Below are positions 49,602 through 60,257 of a DNA stretch of 64,000 nt, in pieces. The notes under the pieces are model-generated. The model searched no databases, was not told the origin of the DNA, and worked only from the letters and a program-made list of their open reading frames with translations. Source of the DNA: Paenibacillus silvisoli (GTDB taxonomy: Bacteria > Bacillota > Bacilli > Paenibacillales > Paenibacillaceae). The stretch lies in NCBI RefSeq assembly GCF_030866765.1, contig NZ_CP133017.1, forward strand, positions 3,764,001 to 3,828,000. The letters are read 5' to 3'. The position numbers were made by a program, and so were the translations under genes. Positions within the stretch are counted from its first letter, which is position 1. Each line of letters begins with the position of its first letter.

Positions 49602-50099
49602 TTAATTTTCGGACTTCGTCCTCACGTACGTGACGATTTCAAAATCATATGCGTTTTTCTCATCCTTCGTGAAAGGCTCGCGCCCCTCAACCGTCCAAGC
49701 GTCCATGCCAAAAGCCGGGAAATAAGCATCCCCCGCCACTTCGGCATCGACTTCCGTCAGCAGCAGCTTGTCCGCATGCGGTAAAAACTGCTTGTAAATT
49801 TCGGCGCCGCCCATAATGATCAGCTCTTCCCCCGGACTGGCGAACTTAGCCATCGCGTCTTCAACGGAATGGACCACCTCGCAGCCTTCCGGCTTGTAGT
49901 CCAAGCTGCGCGTGAGGATGACATTGCGGCGATTTTTCAACGGTTGTCCCAGCGATTCGAACGTTTTGCGCCCCATCACGACCGTCTTGCCTAGCGTAGA
50001 ACGACGAAAATGAGCCATTTCGGCCGGCAAATGCCATGGCATGCCGTTGTCGATCCCGATAACGCGGTTGCGGGCCATGGCCGCGATCATTGTAATCAT
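49602..50099 (-). CDS. folA: Dihydrofolate reductase
   Basis: Reduces dihydrofolate to tetrahydrofolate with NADPH. The 165-residue protein has the family landmarks MARNRVIGIDNGMPWHLPAE (with the active-site Trp and the acidic residue further on), GKTVVMGRKTFESLG and IIMGGAEIYKQFLP. The catalytic acid is the Glu of LPAEM. The ATG at 50099 has GGGGGAG; the open frame extends into the thyA end and is not used. It follows thyA by 34 bp, the usual arrangement that links dTMP synthesis to folate recycling. No sign of an altered trimethoprim site was checked. Confidence 0.95.
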   Translation of the reverse strand: MITMIAAMARNRVIGIDNGMPWHLPAEMAHFRRSTLGKTVVMGRKTFESLGQPLKNRRNVILTRSLDYKPEGCEVVHSVEDAMAKFASPGEELIIMGGAEIYKQFLPHADKLLLTEVDAEVAGDAYFPAFGMDAWTVEGREPFTKDEKNAYDFEIVTYVRTKSEN

Positions 50100-50133
50100 G
50101 CTGTCTCCCCCTCGATTAAAATGACGTACGCCG

Positions 50134-51102
50134 TTAGACAGCCACCGGCGCTTTAATGGAAGGATGCGGATCGTATCCGTCAAGCTTGATGTCATCCAGC
50201 TCGAAATCGAATACGGACTTTACGCCGGCATTCAGCTTCAGCGTCGGCAGAGGCCTGCCTTCACGCCCCAGCTGCTCGTCGATCTGATCCAAATGGTTCA
50301 AATAGATGTGCGCATCGCCGATCGTATGTACGAACTCCGCCGCTTCCAATCCGCATTCCTGCGCGATCATATGCGTCAATAGCGCGTAGCTGGCGATGTT
50401 GAACGGAATGCCGAGGAAAATATCGCCGCTCCGCTGATAAAGCTGGCAGGATAGCTTTCCATCCGCGACATAGAACTGGAATAGCGTATGACAAGGCGGC
50501 AGAGCGGATCGCTGCGGCGTCGCATCCTCCGGCGACCATGCCGTTACGAGCAGCCTTCTGGAGTCCGGATTGCGCTTGATCTCCGCGATGACGTTCGACA
50601 GCTGGTCGATCGTCTCGTTCTGCGAGGTTTGCCAATGGCGCCACTGCTTGCCGTATACATTGCCGAGATCACCATATCGAAGCGCAAATTGTTCATCATC
50701 CAGTATCTGGCGAATAAACAACTGCTCCTGCTCCTTATAGAGCAAATTAAAGTCGGCATCCGTCTGTGAACGATGTCCGAAGTTCGTCATATCGGGACCG
50801 GCGTACTCGTCGCTTTCGACCCATTTTTTAAACGCCCACTCGTTCCAGATGTGATTGTTATGCTGCAGCAGGTACCGAATGTTCGTGTCGCCCTTCATAA
50901 ACCAGAGCAGCTCGCTCACGATCAGTTTGAAAGGGACGCGCTTCGTCGTCAGAAGCGGAAACCCTTCCTTCAGATCGAAACGCATCTGATAGCCAAACAC
51001 GGACAACGTCCCTGTGCCTGTCCGATCTTCCTTCTTCGTTCCGTGCTTCAGCACATGCCGCAGCAGGTCCAAATATTGCTGTTCATTCAAGCTAGCCATC
51101 AT
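50134..51102 (-). CDS. thyA: Thymidylate synthase
   Basis: Methylates dUMP to dTMP using methylene-tetrahydrofolate. The 322-residue length is that of the longer ThyA type found in Lactobacillus, with an extra segment at about 85-135 ([16 protein letters not shown]). The catalytic Cys is in [24 protein letters not shown] (Arg for phosphate) and [18 protein letters not shown] are conserved. The start is MM, with GGGAG 4-7 bp upstream. It precedes folA; the two are translated from one transcript. ThyX was not seen. Confidence 0.96.
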   Translation of the reverse strand: MMASLNEQQYLDLLRHVLKHGTKKEDRTGTGTLSVFGYQMRFDLKEGFPLLTTKRVPFKLIVSELLWFMKGDTNIRYLLQHNNHIWNEWAFKKWVESDEYAGPDMTNFGHRSQTDADFNLLYKEQEQLFIRQILDDEQFALRYGDLGNVYGKQWRHWQTSQNETIDQLSNVIAEIKRNPDSRRLLVTAWSPEDATPQRSALPPCHTLFQFYVADGKLSCQLYQRSGDIFLGIPFNIASYALLTHMIAQECGLEAAEFVHTIGDAHIYLNHLDQIDEQLGREGRPLPTLKLNAGVKSVFDFELDDIKLDGYDPHPSIKAPVAV

Positions 51103-51153
51103 TCAACTCCCGTTTACCCATGAAATTAAGATATTTCATCATAATACCACAAA

Positions 51154-51645
51154 TTATGTCGATCTGTCCCGCTTTCTCTGCATGCGAAGCTCATATCTTT
51201 CCGGCGCGGAATCATGCAGCGTTCGTTCTTCCTCCGTCTGCGGGATAATGCCGGGGACCGGAGTTGGCTTACCATGCTCATTGAGCCCAACGAACGTGAA
51301 GAAGGCGGTAACGGCCGTTTTCCGGTCGCCGGTATACACATTCTCCGTCTGCACTTTCACGAAAACCTCCATGGAGCTCTTGTGCGTCCAGGTGACGAAC
51401 GCTTCGACGTCGATCATATCCCCGACCTTAATCGGCGCGACAAAATCAAGACTGTCCGTCGATGCCGTCACGACCGGCCCGCGGGCATGGCGCATGCTCG
51501 CGATCGCCGCGATTTTGTCCATATACTCCATGACTTTGCCGCCGAACATCGTCCCGTGGTAATTCGTATCGAGCGGAAAAATAAGCTGCATCATCGTCGA
51601 TCTCGATTCGCTCGTTAATTTGCTCCCTAGCCCTTCATTCGCCAT
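51154..51645 (-). CDS. ykhA: Acyl-CoA thioesterase (hot-dog fold, YkhA-like)
   Basis: Hydrolyses acyl-CoA thioesters. The 163-residue protein has the hot-dog marks FPLDTNYHGTMFGGKVMEYMDK (with the catalytic Asp), VTASTDSLDFVAPIKVGD and EVFVKVQTENVYTGDR. This is the cytosolic acyl-CoA thioesterase type. The ATG at 51645 has AGGAGG 8 bp upstream; the longer frame to 51732 overlaps the pdh terminator. Its place between thyA and lpdA is not explained. Confidence 0.9.
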   Translation of the reverse strand: MANEGLGSKLTSESRSTMMQLIFPLDTNYHGTMFGGKVMEYMDKIAAIASMRHARGPVVTASTDSLDFVAPIKVGDMIDVEAFVTWTHKSSMEVFVKVQTENVYTGDRKTAVTAFFTFVGLNEHGKPTPVPGIIPQTEEERTLHDSAPERYELRMQRKRDRST

Positions 51646-51687
51646 TTTAGCCGCCTCCTGGTTGAAGCTCTGCTTATATATGTATAG

Positions 51688-51727
51688 AAGAAAGAGGCCC
51701 AGCCGCAGAACCTGCGGCGTGACCTCT
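51688..51727 (-). terminator. Terminator of the pdh operon
   Basis: GAGG-(tcac)-GCCGCAG pairs with CTGCGGC-(tggg)-CCTC on the minus strand, followed by TTTCTTCT. A smaller AACGGG/CCCGTT hairpin precedes it near 51733-51747. Confidence 0.75.
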
Positions 51728-51749
51728 TCCAAACGGGAAGCCCGTTATC

Positions 51750-53165
51750 TTATTTGGAAATCGCGTGAATCGGGTGACCCAGCGCCACTTCGGTAGCGTC
51801 CAGCACGATTTCGCCAAGCGTCGGATGCGCGTGGATCGTGAGGGCGATATCTTCAAGCGTAGCGCCCATTTCGATTGCGAGACCGATCTCTGCGATCATG
51901 TTGGAAGCTTCGATGCCGGCGATTTGCGCGCCGAGCACGAGCCCGTTATCCGCATCCGCAATTACTTTGACGAAGCCTTCGTTTACGCCGAGGGACAACG
52001 CGCGGCCGTTGATGTTGAACGGGAATTTGCCAACCTTGACGTTGTGGCCTTTCTCCTTCGCTTCCTTCTCGCTGTAGCCGACGCTTGAGCATTCAGGATC
52101 GGAGAAGACGACAAGCGGAATGCACTTGTAGTCGATTTTGCTAGGCTGTCCGGCAATGGCTTCCGCTGCTACGCGGCCTTCGTACATCGCTTTGTGAGCA
52201 AGCGCCGGGCCTGCAACGATGTCGCCGATTGCGTAGATGTGCGGAATGCTAGTGCGGCATTGGTCGTCGACTTCGATGAAACCGCGGTCGGTCATCTTGA
52301 TGTCGATCAGATCCAGGCCAAGCTCGCCGTCCGTGTTCGGACGACGGCCGACCGTAACGAGCAGGTATTCTGCCGTTACTTGCTTGTCTTCGCCGTTCAC
52401 GGTGTACGTTACCGTAACATCGTTCTCGGATTGCGTTGCGCTCTTCGCTTGCGCGCCGGTAACGATATCCGCCTTCGCTCCTTTAAGCTTCTTCGCAACG
52501 AGCGAGGACATGTCGCTGTCGAAGCCTGGCAGGATGGAGTCGGAGCCTTCGATAACCGTTACTTTCGTGCCGAAGCGTGCGTACATTTGGCCAAGCTCGA
52601 TGCCGATGTAGCCGCCGCCGATGACGACCATGCTCTTCGGAATTTCCGGCAGGGACAGCGCTTCGGTGGACGAAACGATGCGGCCGCCGTACGGGAATGC
52701 CTTCAGCTCGATCGGACGGGAGCCCGTCGCGATGATGCAGTTCTTGAAACGGTAACGCGGAGCTTCCTGCTCGTTGAATACGCGCGCTTCCGTGTCGCTG
52801 ATGAACATCACTTCGCCGCTGAAGAATTGGATTTTGTTCGCTTTGAGCAGGGCGCCAACGCCGCCAGTCAATTTCTTGACGACGCCGTTCTTGAACTCCT
52901 GCACTTTGCTCCATTCCACTTTGACATCCGATGCCGTGATGCCGAAGGAAGAAGCATGGGAAATCGATTCATATTGGTGCGACGCCGAGATCAGCGCCTT
53001 CGACGGGATACAGCCTACGTTCAAGCATACGCCGCCGACGTATTGTTTATCTACAACCAGCACGCTCTGGCCGAGCTGTGCCGCGCGGATTGCCGCGACA
53101 TAGCCGCCAGGGCCGGCGCCGATAACGAGCAAATCAATATCGAGTGATGCGTCTCCTACTACCAT
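51750..53165 (-). CDS. pdhD: Dihydrolipoamide dehydrogenase (E3)
   Basis: Reoxidises dihydrolipoamide of E2 with NAD. The 471-residue flavoprotein has FAD motif VIGAGPGGYVAAIRAAQ, the redox disulfide GGVCLNVGCIPSKAL (Cys47/Cys52), the NAD motif VVIGGGYIGIELGQMYA, and the C-terminal catalytic HAHPTLGE. It is the last gene of the pyruvate dehydrogenase operon, 4 bp after E2. The ATG at 53165 is used. A terminator lies just beyond it. Confidence 0.96.
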   Translation of the reverse strand: MVVGDASLDIDLLVIGAGPGGYVAAIRAAQLGQSVLVVDKQYVGGVCLNVGCIPSKALISASHQYESISHASSFGITASDVKVEWSKVQEFKNGVVKKLTGGVGALLKANKIQFFSGEVMFISDTEARVFNEQEAPRYRFKNCIIATGSRPIELKAFPYGGRIVSSTEALSLPEIPKSMVVIGGGYIGIELGQMYARFGTKVTVIEGSDSILPGFDSDMSSLVAKKLKGAKADIVTGAQAKSATQSENDVTVTYTVNGEDKQVTAEYLLVTVGRRPNTDGELGLDLIDIKMTDRGFIEVDDQCRTSIPHIYAIGDIVAGPALAHKAMYEGRVAAEAIAGQPSKIDYKCIPLVVFSDPECSSVGYSEKEAKEKGHNVKVGKFPFNINGRALSLGVNEGFVKVIADADNGLVLGAQIAGIEASNMIAEIGLAIEMGATLEDIALTIHAHPTLGEIVLDATEVALGHPIHAISK

Positions 53166-53169
53166 CGTT

Positions 53170-54543
53170 TTAGACCTCCATTACAAGTAATTGCGGATCA
53201 GCAAGCAGCTGTTTAATGTAGTTCATGAAGTTTTGAGCTGTTGCGCCGTCGATGAGACGGTGGTCAAAACTTAGGGAAAGTGCCATGACGGAGCCGATGA
53301 CGATTTCGCCGTTCTTCACAACCGGCTTCTCGGAGATGCGGCCTGTACCCAGAATCGCAACTTCAGGGAAGTTGATAACAGGCGTAAAGAACATGCCGCC
53401 AGCGGAACCGATGTTCGTGATGCTGATCGTGCTGCCTTTCAGCTCAGCTCCGGAGAGCTTGCCGTCGCGGCCGCGCGTTGCCAGATCTTTAATCGCATCG
53501 GCAACCATCCAAACGTTCTTACGGTCCGCATCCGGAATAACCGGAACGATCAAGCCGTTTTCCGTGTCGGTAGCGATACCGATGTTGTAGTACTTCTTGT
53601 ACACGATCTCTTGCTTCTCTTCGTCGAGCGTTGCGTTCATGATCGGGAATTGGCGGCATGCCGCTACCAGCGCCTTCACGATGAACGGCAGGTAGGTCAG
53701 CTTCACGCCTTTCTTCTCGGCGATCGGCTTCGCTTTCGCACGAAGCTCAACAAGCGCCGTTACGTCCACTTCGTCCATGATCGTAACGTGAGGAGCCGTG
53801 TAAACCGATTTAACCATTGCGTTCGCAATGACTTTGCGGATGCCTTTGAACGGTACGCGCTCTTCTACGCGGTCGCCCGATGCGACTACTGTAGTTGCAG
53901 CTGCTGCCGCAGGCGCTGCCGATGGAGCGGATGCCGCTTCTTGCGCAGCAGGTGCAGCCGCTGCAGGAGCGCCGCCAGCCGCGAATGCGGAAACGTCATC
54001 GCGCGTAATGCGGCCGTTCTTGCCGGAGCCTGCTACGGTCGCGATGTCTACGCCTTGCTCGCGCGCGAATTTGCGCACGCTTGGCGTTGCAAGCACCAAG
54101 CCGCCAGCTGCTTTCACTGGTGCTGGAGCTGCAGGAGCTGCAGGAGCTGCAGGAGCCGCCGGTACAGCAGGAGCTGCCGCAGGTGCCGGTGCCGGTGCAG
54201 TTGCTACAGCCGTTGCCGCAGGCGCTGCCGCAGGTGTCGGAGCTGCCGGTGCAGCTGCGGCATGGCTGTCGCCAGCCGGTGCAGCTTGCTCAGGCAGTTC
54301 GCCTTCCGCATCGATGATGGCAACGATTTCGCCAACGTGGCATACTTGACCGTCTTTCACGAGCACTTCAAGCACTTTGCCGTTAACAGGACAAGGAACT
54401 TCAACAATCGCCTTGTCATTCTGTACTTCCATGATGATATCTTCATCCGTTACCGTCGCGCCTGGCGTGATGTGCATTTTGACGATTTCGCCTTCATGCA
54501 GACCTTCGCCGAGCTCCGGAAAACGATACTCGAATTTTGCCAC
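53170..54543 (-). CDS. pdhC: Dihydrolipoamide acetyltransferase (E2)
   Basis: Core of the pyruvate dehydrogenase complex, moving acetyl groups to CoA. The 457 residues have a lipoyl domain with Lys44 in [10 protein letters not shown], an Ala/Pro-rich linker with repeated PAAPAAP units (about 92-150), and a peripheral-subunit domain ([20 protein letters not shown]). A second Ala-rich linker leads to the catalytic domain with [14 protein letters not shown] near the end. The linker DNA is repetitive GC-rich. The start is GTG at 54543, 9 bp after GGAGGAGG. It is 60 bp after E1-beta. A single lipoyl domain is usual for Bacilli. Confidence 0.95.
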   Translation of the reverse strand: MAKFEYRFPELGEGLHEGEIVKMHITPGATVTDEDIIMEVQNDKAIVEVPCPVNGKVLEVLVKDGQVCHVGEIVAIIDAEGELPEQAAPAGDSHAAAAPAAPTPAAAPAATAVATAPAPAPAAAPAVPAAPAAPAAPAAPAPVKAAGGLVLATPSVRKFAREQGVDIATVAGSGKNGRITRDDVSAFAAGGAPAAAAPAAQEAASAPSAAPAAAAATTVVASGDRVEERVPFKGIRKVIANAMVKSVYTAPHVTIMDEVDVTALVELRAKAKPIAEKKGVKLTYLPFIVKALVAACRQFPIMNATLDEEKQEIVYKKYYNIGIATDTENGLIVPVIPDADRKNVWMVADAIKDLATRGRDGKLSGAELKGSTISITNIGSAGGMFFTPVINFPEVAILGTGRISEKPVVKNGEIVIGSVMALSLSFDHRLIDGATAQNFMNYIKQLLADPQLLVMEV

Positions 54544-54603
54544 GTCCCGTGACCTCCTCCATGGTCTTACAACCTGAATCTCTAAGTTGGTTGTCGTTCC
54601 TAA

Positions 54604-55581
54604 TTAAAAGTTCAACACTTGGTTAACGGCCTTAATGATCCGCGCCGGGTTAGGAAGCCAAGCATCCTCGATTTGGGCAAACGGATAAACCGTGTCCGGA
54701 CCTGCTACGCGCAGTACGGGAGCTTCCAGGTGCAAAATCGCATGCTCGTTGATTTGAGCGATGATTTCCGCTGCGGCACCGGATGTTTTTTGCGCTTCTT
54801 GCACGACGATGGCGCGGTTCGTTTTTTGGATCGATTTCACGATCGTTTCGATATCGAGCGGAAGCAGCGTGCGAAGGTCGATAACTTCGGCTTTCACGCC
54901 GCTCTTCTCAAGCTCTTCAGCCGCTTTAACCGCGGTGTGAACCATCAGGCCGTAAGCGATGATCGTAACGTCGGAGCCTTCGCGAACGACGTTCGCTTTG
55001 CCGATTTCGACCGTGTACGCTTCTTCAGGCACATCTTGACGGAATGCATGGTACAGGTTCAAGTGCTCCATGAAGAATACCGGATCGTTGTCGCGGATCG
55101 CGGCAACGAGCAAGCCCTTCGCGTCGTAAGGGTTCGAAGGCACGATAACCTTAATGCCCGGCGTTTGAAGCGCCAAGCCTTCCAGGGAGTCCGTGTGCAG
55201 CTCAGCCGCTTTTACGCCGCCGCCGAAAGGCGTACGGAATACGATTGGCGAGTTGTAACGGCCGCCGGAACGGTAACGCATACGCGCCGCTTGGATAAAC
55301 ATTTGGTCCATTGCTTCATAGATAAAACCGACAAACTGGATTTCGGCAACCGGACGGAAGCCTTGAAGCCCCATACCTACCGCCATGCCGGCAATCGCGG
55401 ATTCCGCAAGCGGCGTATCGAAAACGCGGTCTTCGCCGAATTCGCCTTGCAGCCCTTCCGTCGCACGGAATACGCCGCCTACTTTACCGACGTCTTCACC
55501 GAAGATATACACGTTCGGGTCATTTTTAAGCTCCACGCGCATCGCGTCGCGGATCGCTTCTTTCATATTCATTTGAGCCAT
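54604..55581 (-). CDS. pdhB: Pyruvate dehydrogenase E1 beta subunit
   Basis: Half of the thiamine diphosphate-dependent E1 that decarboxylates pyruvate. A 325-residue transketolase-type protein beginning [20 protein letters not shown], with [19 protein letters not shown] and a long conserved C-terminal domain ([20 protein letters not shown]). The ATG at 55581 has AAGGAGG upstream. It follows E1 alpha by 42 bp. The motif set matches pyruvate rather than branched-chain forms, and the operon order alpha-beta-E2-E3 supports that. Confidence 0.95.
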   Translation of the reverse strand: MAQMNMKEAIRDAMRVELKNDPNVYIFGEDVGKVGGVFRATEGLQGEFGEDRVFDTPLAESAIAGMAVGMGLQGFRPVAEIQFVGFIYEAMDQMFIQAARMRYRSGGRYNSPIVFRTPFGGGVKAAELHTDSLEGLALQTPGIKVIVPSNPYDAKGLLVAAIRDNDPVFFMEHLNLYHAFRQDVPEEAYTVEIGKANVVREGSDVTIIAYGLMVHTAVKAAEELEKSGVKAEVIDLRTLLPLDIETIVKSIQKTNRAIVVQEAQKTSGAAAEIIAQINEHAILHLEAPVLRVAGPDTVYPFAQIEDAWLPNPARIIKAVNQVLNF

Positions 55582-55623
55582 TGTCGCGAGTTCCTCCTTA
55601 GCTAGCTTCTAGTGTCGTCCCAT

Positions 55624-56774
<1,151 letters not shown>

Positions 56775-56939
56775 AGCCAAATCCACAAAAAACCGTTGTA
56801 TTTTGCAACATTTGATCTATTATCCTGCTAAATTGTATATGTAACAGAACTAACTAATTGATAGTACAGTATAATACAACAGGGCAGAATTCTAGGAAAT
56901 ACCTGCGCATACCATGCACTCGCAAAGGAGTTTTTATTC

Positions 56940-57677
56940 ATGACCGATCCGCGATATTTGAAAAGAACCGTTGTGAAAGATGTCGTACCTAGTCGATACT
57001 TGCCGGAAGGCTCCCGGAATCTTCGCGTCTACCTCCCGCCGGGCTACAATGAGCTGCTGAGCTACCCGGTCGTTTACTGCCAGGACGGCGAGCAATTTTT
57101 CAATTTCGGCCGCATTGCCACGATTGCCAATCAGTTGATTTTGGACGAGGGCATCGAGCCTTTCATTATTGTAGGGGTGGACGTGGACATTAAACAGCGT
57201 ACGGCCGAATATGCTCCCGATGGCGATCTCCATGCCAGCTATATCGCTTTCTTCGGCGAAGAACTCATCCCTTTCATTGAGTCCAAATATGCAGCGAGAC
57301 GAGAGGCCGATGCGCGGATTTTGGCAGGCGATTCATTGGGCGGTTCCGTCAGCTTTCACATTGCGATCACCTTTCCGGATATGTTCCATCAAGTTATTTC
57401 CTTGTCCGGGGCGTTTTATCCCGCATCGCGGGCAATTGCGGAACAGGCGGGCGATCTAGGCAGACTCGAGCTGTTCATGATCGTCGGACTCCAGGAGACG
57501 GCGTTCAAGTCCGACCGCGGCGTGTTCGATTTTGTCGCGATCAACCGCGAAATGAAAGCCATTCTCGATGCAAAAGGCGCGGTTACGCACTACAGCGAGC
57601 ATGATGGCGATCATGTCTGGGGCTTCTGGCAGCAGCACATTCCGGACGCGCTGCGTACGTTTCTTCATAACGAGTGA
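56940..57677 (+). CDS. Alpha/beta-hydrolase esterase (enterochelin esterase-like)
   Basis: A 245-residue hydrolase of the Fes/esterase D type. LPPGYNELLSYPVVYCQDG carries the oxyanion region and the nucleophile elbow is AGDSLGGSVSF with the Ser near residue 125. The His is in EHDGDHVWGFWQQ near the end. Similar Bacillus proteins (BesA, YbbA) cleave siderophore esters. No siderophore gene is nearby, so a general esterase is equally likely. AAAGGAG lies 9 bp before the ATG. No signal peptide. Confidence 0.85.
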   Translation: MTDPRYLKRTVVKDVVPSRYLPEGSRNLRVYLPPGYNELLSYPVVYCQDGEQFFNFGRIATIANQLILDEGIEPFIIVGVDVDIKQRTAEYAPDGDLHASYIAFFGEELIPFIESKYAARREADARILAGDSLGGSVSFHIAITFPDMFHQVISLSGAFYPASRAIAEQAGDLGRLELFMIVGLQETAFKSDRGVFDFVAINREMKAILDAKGAVTHYSEHDGDHVWGFWQQHIPDALRTFLHNE

Positions 57678-57682
57678 TGCTA

Positions 57683-57736
57683 TAAAAAAGACCGTATCTC
57701 CGCGTCTAATTGGACGGCGAAAATGCGGTCTTTTGG
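57683..57736. terminator. Terminator between esterase and phosphatase genes
   Basis: AAAAGACCGTAT pairs with ATGCGGTCTTTT (G-T and one mismatch allowed) between two convergent genes, with A/T tracts outside. Confidence 0.75.
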
Positions 57737-58213
57737 TTAGATTTGATGCTCCCTGCGAATTCGCTCCAGCAGCTTGCCGCAGCCTTCGGACACCAGCTCG
57801 TATACTTCGTCAAAATTGCCCGTATAGTAGGGATCCGGCACGTCGTTGCCCGGCTTGTCCGGCAGCAAGTCCATAAACTTGAACACTTTCGTTTGCTGCT
57901 CGGAGCAGCTTCCGAACACCTTCCGCACGTCGCGCTCGTTAGCGCTGTCCATGCAAATGATATAATCGAAGGCTTTATAGTCGTTGATCAGCACCTGCCT
58001 CGCGCGCATCCCTTCATAAGAAATGCCGTAGCGGTCGAGCAGCGAGCGCGTTCCTTCGTGCGGCGGCTTACCTAAATGCCAGTCTCCGGTTCCGGCGGAA
58101 TCGACGCTCACCTTCTCTTCCAGCTCCCGCTCCTTCAATTGATGGCGAAGCACCGCTTCCGCCATTGGCGAACGGCAAATATTGCCGAGGCAAACAAATA
58201 ATACGCTAATCAT
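57737..58213 (-). CDS. Low-molecular-weight protein tyrosine phosphatase
   Basis: A 158-residue phosphatase. The P-loop is VCLGNICRSPMAEAVL with the nucleophile Cys8 and Arg14; the general acid is in NDVPDPYYTG. This resembles YfkJ-type phosphatases of Bacillus rather than arsenate reductases. The ATG overlaps the upstream channel-gene stop as ATGA. Targets are unknown. The pairing with a TRIC-type channel is not explained. Confidence 0.92.
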   Translation of the reverse strand: MISVLFVCLGNICRSPMAEAVLRHQLKERELEEKVSVDSAGTGDWHLGKPPHEGTRSLLDRYGISYEGMRARQVLINDYKAFDYIICMDSANERDVRKVFGSCSEQQTKVFKFMDLLPDKPGNDVPDPYYTGNFDEVYELVSEGCGKLLERIRREHQI

Positions 58214-58938
58214 GGACGTTCCCCTTCTTCATGTTCATTCTTGGCCGCTTCCACGCGCTGTTTATCCCAATGGACCGATTGCGCCAAAGCGTACTTCAGC
58301 GAGCGTCTTGGCAGCCGCCAGCCGTAATGCACCGAAAGCATTCTAAACACAATGACGATTGCGAATAAAATCAACAATTCGACCGGCGATTTGAAATAAC
58401 CGAGCCCGATCACGGCGCCCGCGGCTAGCGCCCAGACCGCATAAATCTCGTCGCGCAGCACGAGCGGCTTTCGTCCGGCTAGTACGTCCCGGATCATCCC
58501 GCCGCCTATTCCCGTCAACATCGCCGCCACCATGACGGCGCTCAGCGGATATTTTCCCGTTGCGTACAGCGCCCCTTGTATCGCGAAGGCCGACAAGCCG
58601 ATGGCATCGAAGAACGCTTCGCTTTTCTTCCAATGGTTGATCCATTTGACCGGCAGCACGAACGCGATCGTCATCGCGATGACCGCCGTCTTCAGCAGCA
58701 TCCCCTGCGTCCAAATGGTCGTGATCGGAACGTTGATCAATAGGTTTCGCACAACGCCGCCGCCGAATGCAGTCACAAGACCGAGTACGTAGACGCCTAG
58801 AATATCGTACTCTTCTTCCATCGCAACGATGGCGCCGCTGACCGCGAAAGCGATCGTTCCAATGATGCTGAACACCGTGAAAATATCCATATCCATCTGC
58901 AAACTCATGTTCTTGATGCCTCCGCCAGCTCCGCTCAT
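58210..58938 (-). CDS. TRIC-type (UPF0126) membrane channel protein
   Basis: A 242-residue membrane protein with about seven helices in two repeats. The signature GGG-x2-R appears in both: TAFGGGVVRNLLINVP and LTGIGGGMIRDVLAGRKP. Prokaryotic TRIC relatives conduct monovalent cations or transport other small ligands; eukaryotic TRIC gives K+ counter-flow. The ATG at 58938 follows AAAGG. A charged C-terminal tail (KNEHEEGERP) is cytoplasmic. It is the first gene of a two-gene unit with the tyrosine phosphatase gene. Confidence 0.85.
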   Translation of the reverse strand: MSGAGGGIKNMSLQMDMDIFTVFSIIGTIAFAVSGAIVAMEEEYDILGVYVLGLVTAFGGGVVRNLLINVPITTIWTQGMLLKTAVIAMTIAFVLPVKWINHWKKSEAFFDAIGLSAFAIQGALYATGKYPLSAVMVAAMLTGIGGGMIRDVLAGRKPLVLRDEIYAVWALAAGAVIGLGYFKSPVELLILFAIVIVFRMLSVHYGWRLPRRSLKYALAQSVHWDKQRVEAAKNEHEEGERP

Positions 58939-59088
58939 TATGAATCCTTTCTCATTTTAGCCGTGGCGGGCAGATTCTTCAAGCATTACGTTATCGTTGA
59001 TGCCGCAAGCTTCCATCTCCGACTGGTCAAGAGCGATACCTGCGAAGTATACTGACGTAAAATAGCGCGGAAAGCAGGATGGATTATT

Positions 59089-59727
59089 ATGACTATGGAC
59101 CGGATCATTATTTTTACCGGCGGCCGGCTTGGACGCTGGGCGCTTGAGCTTATTCGTCCCGGCGATGTATTGATCGGCGCCGATGCCGGCGCGTTATTTC
59201 TGATCGAGCACGGGCTGCGGCCGGATATCGCGCTCGGGGATTTCGACTCCGTCACGCCGGAGCAGCTCTCGTTTATCCGCGAGAAAAGCGGCGAGACGCT
59301 GGACTATGACCCGATCGACAAAGACTACACCGATACGGAGCTCGCTTGGCGGCTCGCGCTGTCGAAGCAGCCGAAGGAGCTGCTGTTGCTCGGCGCGCTG
59401 GGCACGAGATTCGACCACTCGCTGGCGAACGTCCACCTGCTGCGGATGCCGCAGCATGGGACGCAGGCTAAGATCAGAGATGAGCGGAATTGCATTCATC
59501 TCGTTTCGGATCGGCTCGCGCTTGTGGACGAAGGTTTCACCTACGTGTCGCTGCTGCCCCTTTCGGAAAAGGTTACGGGCATTACGCTAACCGGCTTTCA
59601 ATATCCGCTGCAGGATGCCACGCTAGAAATCGGCCAATCGCTCGGGATCAGCAATAAGCTGCTCGGCTCGGAAGGGCTGATCGAGGTGCGGCAAGGCATG
59701 CTCCTGGTCATTCAGAGCCGCGACTAG
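59089..59727 (+). CDS. thiN: Thiamine pyrophosphokinase
   Basis: Transfers pyrophosphate from ATP to thiamine. The 212-residue protein has the catalytic Asp set in GADAGALFL, IALGDFDSVTPEQL and PIDKDYTDTELAWRLAL, and LLGALGTRFDHSLANVHLL. A small beta-sandwich domain follows (FTYVSLLPLSEKVTGITL), which binds thiamine. AGGATGG lies before the ATG. In Bacillus thiN lies near rpe and rpmB; here it is alone. A run of repeats starts 24 bp beyond its stop. Confidence 0.93.
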   Translation: MTMDRIIIFTGGRLGRWALELIRPGDVLIGADAGALFLIEHGLRPDIALGDFDSVTPEQLSFIREKSGETLDYDPIDKDYTDTELAWRLALSKQPKELLLLGALGTRFDHSLANVHLLRMPQHGTQAKIRDERNCIHLVSDRLALVDEGFTYVSLLPLSEKVTGITLTGFQYPLQDATLEIGQSLGISNKLLGSEGLIEVRQGMLLVIQSRD

Positions 59728-59750
59728 GCGCGTAAGCGCGTTTGAATATG

Positions 59751-59935
59751 CTAACGGTTGCCACAGCGCTTATTTGCACAAAAAAAGCCATTTTTGAAAT
59801 CTAACGGTTGCCACGGCGCCTATTTGACCCAAAACGGGAGAATACGCTGCTCAAATCGCTGAATAGCGTCCGTGGCAACCGTTACAATTTTATAATAGCT
59901 ATTTGAGGCCAAATAGCGTTCGTGGCAACCGTTAC
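59751..59935. repeat. Intergenic 50-bp repeat cluster D (forward, forward, reverse, reverse)
   Basis: Units begin CTAACGGTTGCCAC at 59751 and 59801 (exactly 50 bp). Reverse copies end GTGGCAACCGTTAC at 59885 and 59935 (exactly 50 bp). Between unit heads a CAAAAAAAGCCATTTTTGAAAT-like filler is partly conserved. Same unit and order as at 27411-27595. No gene is present from 59728 to 60257. Confidence 0.88.
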
Positions 59936-59961
59936 GTTGTTTCGACAGCCTGGGGCAACAA

Positions 59962-59988
59962 CTGAGAATCGGAAAAACCGACTCTCAG
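59962..59988. repeat. Short hairpin CTGAGAATCGG
   Basis: CTGAGAATCGG (59962-59972) pairs with CCGACTCTCAG (59978-59988) except one position, around AAAAA. No T tract follows on the plus strand. Confidence 0.6.
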
Positions 59989-60091
59989 CATCCAAGCGAG
60001 CCGAATCTCCCGCCAAATCTATTGCTCGGGCGAGCTCAGCGACTAGCAAGCGCCTTTTGCTCACAACAACACCGCGAAGCGGCGTGCCCTT

Positions 60092-60248
60092 GTGATGGGG
60101 CGAGCGGAGCAGGACGGAGTCGTTGTGGAGAAGCGAAGCGGTCGCCTTTGTCCCCGGGATGTTTCCGCAGGAATACATTCAAATGCATTCCGGGGACAAC
60201 AGCGATCGGAACAACGACACCGCACGCGCAGCGAGCCCATCCCATCAC
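60092..60248. repeat. 157-bp imperfect inverted repeat beyond the MutS2-like stop
   Basis: Matching arm pairs are nested: GTGATGGG/CCCATCAC (60092-60099, 60241-60248), GTCGTTGT/ACAACGAC (60119-60126, 60211-60218), TTGTCCCCGG/CCGGGGACAA (60148-60157, 60190-60199). An inner GAAT-a-CATT/AATG-c-ATTC completes it. It lies 10 bp from the MutS2-like stop and could act as terminator or RNA element. Confidence 0.75.
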
Positions 60249-60257
60249 AGCACGCTT

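Noticed and set aside
54081-54317. Tandem repeat locus of its own
   Set aside because: The GCAGGAGCT repeats encode the Ala/Pro linker of E2, a usual feature.
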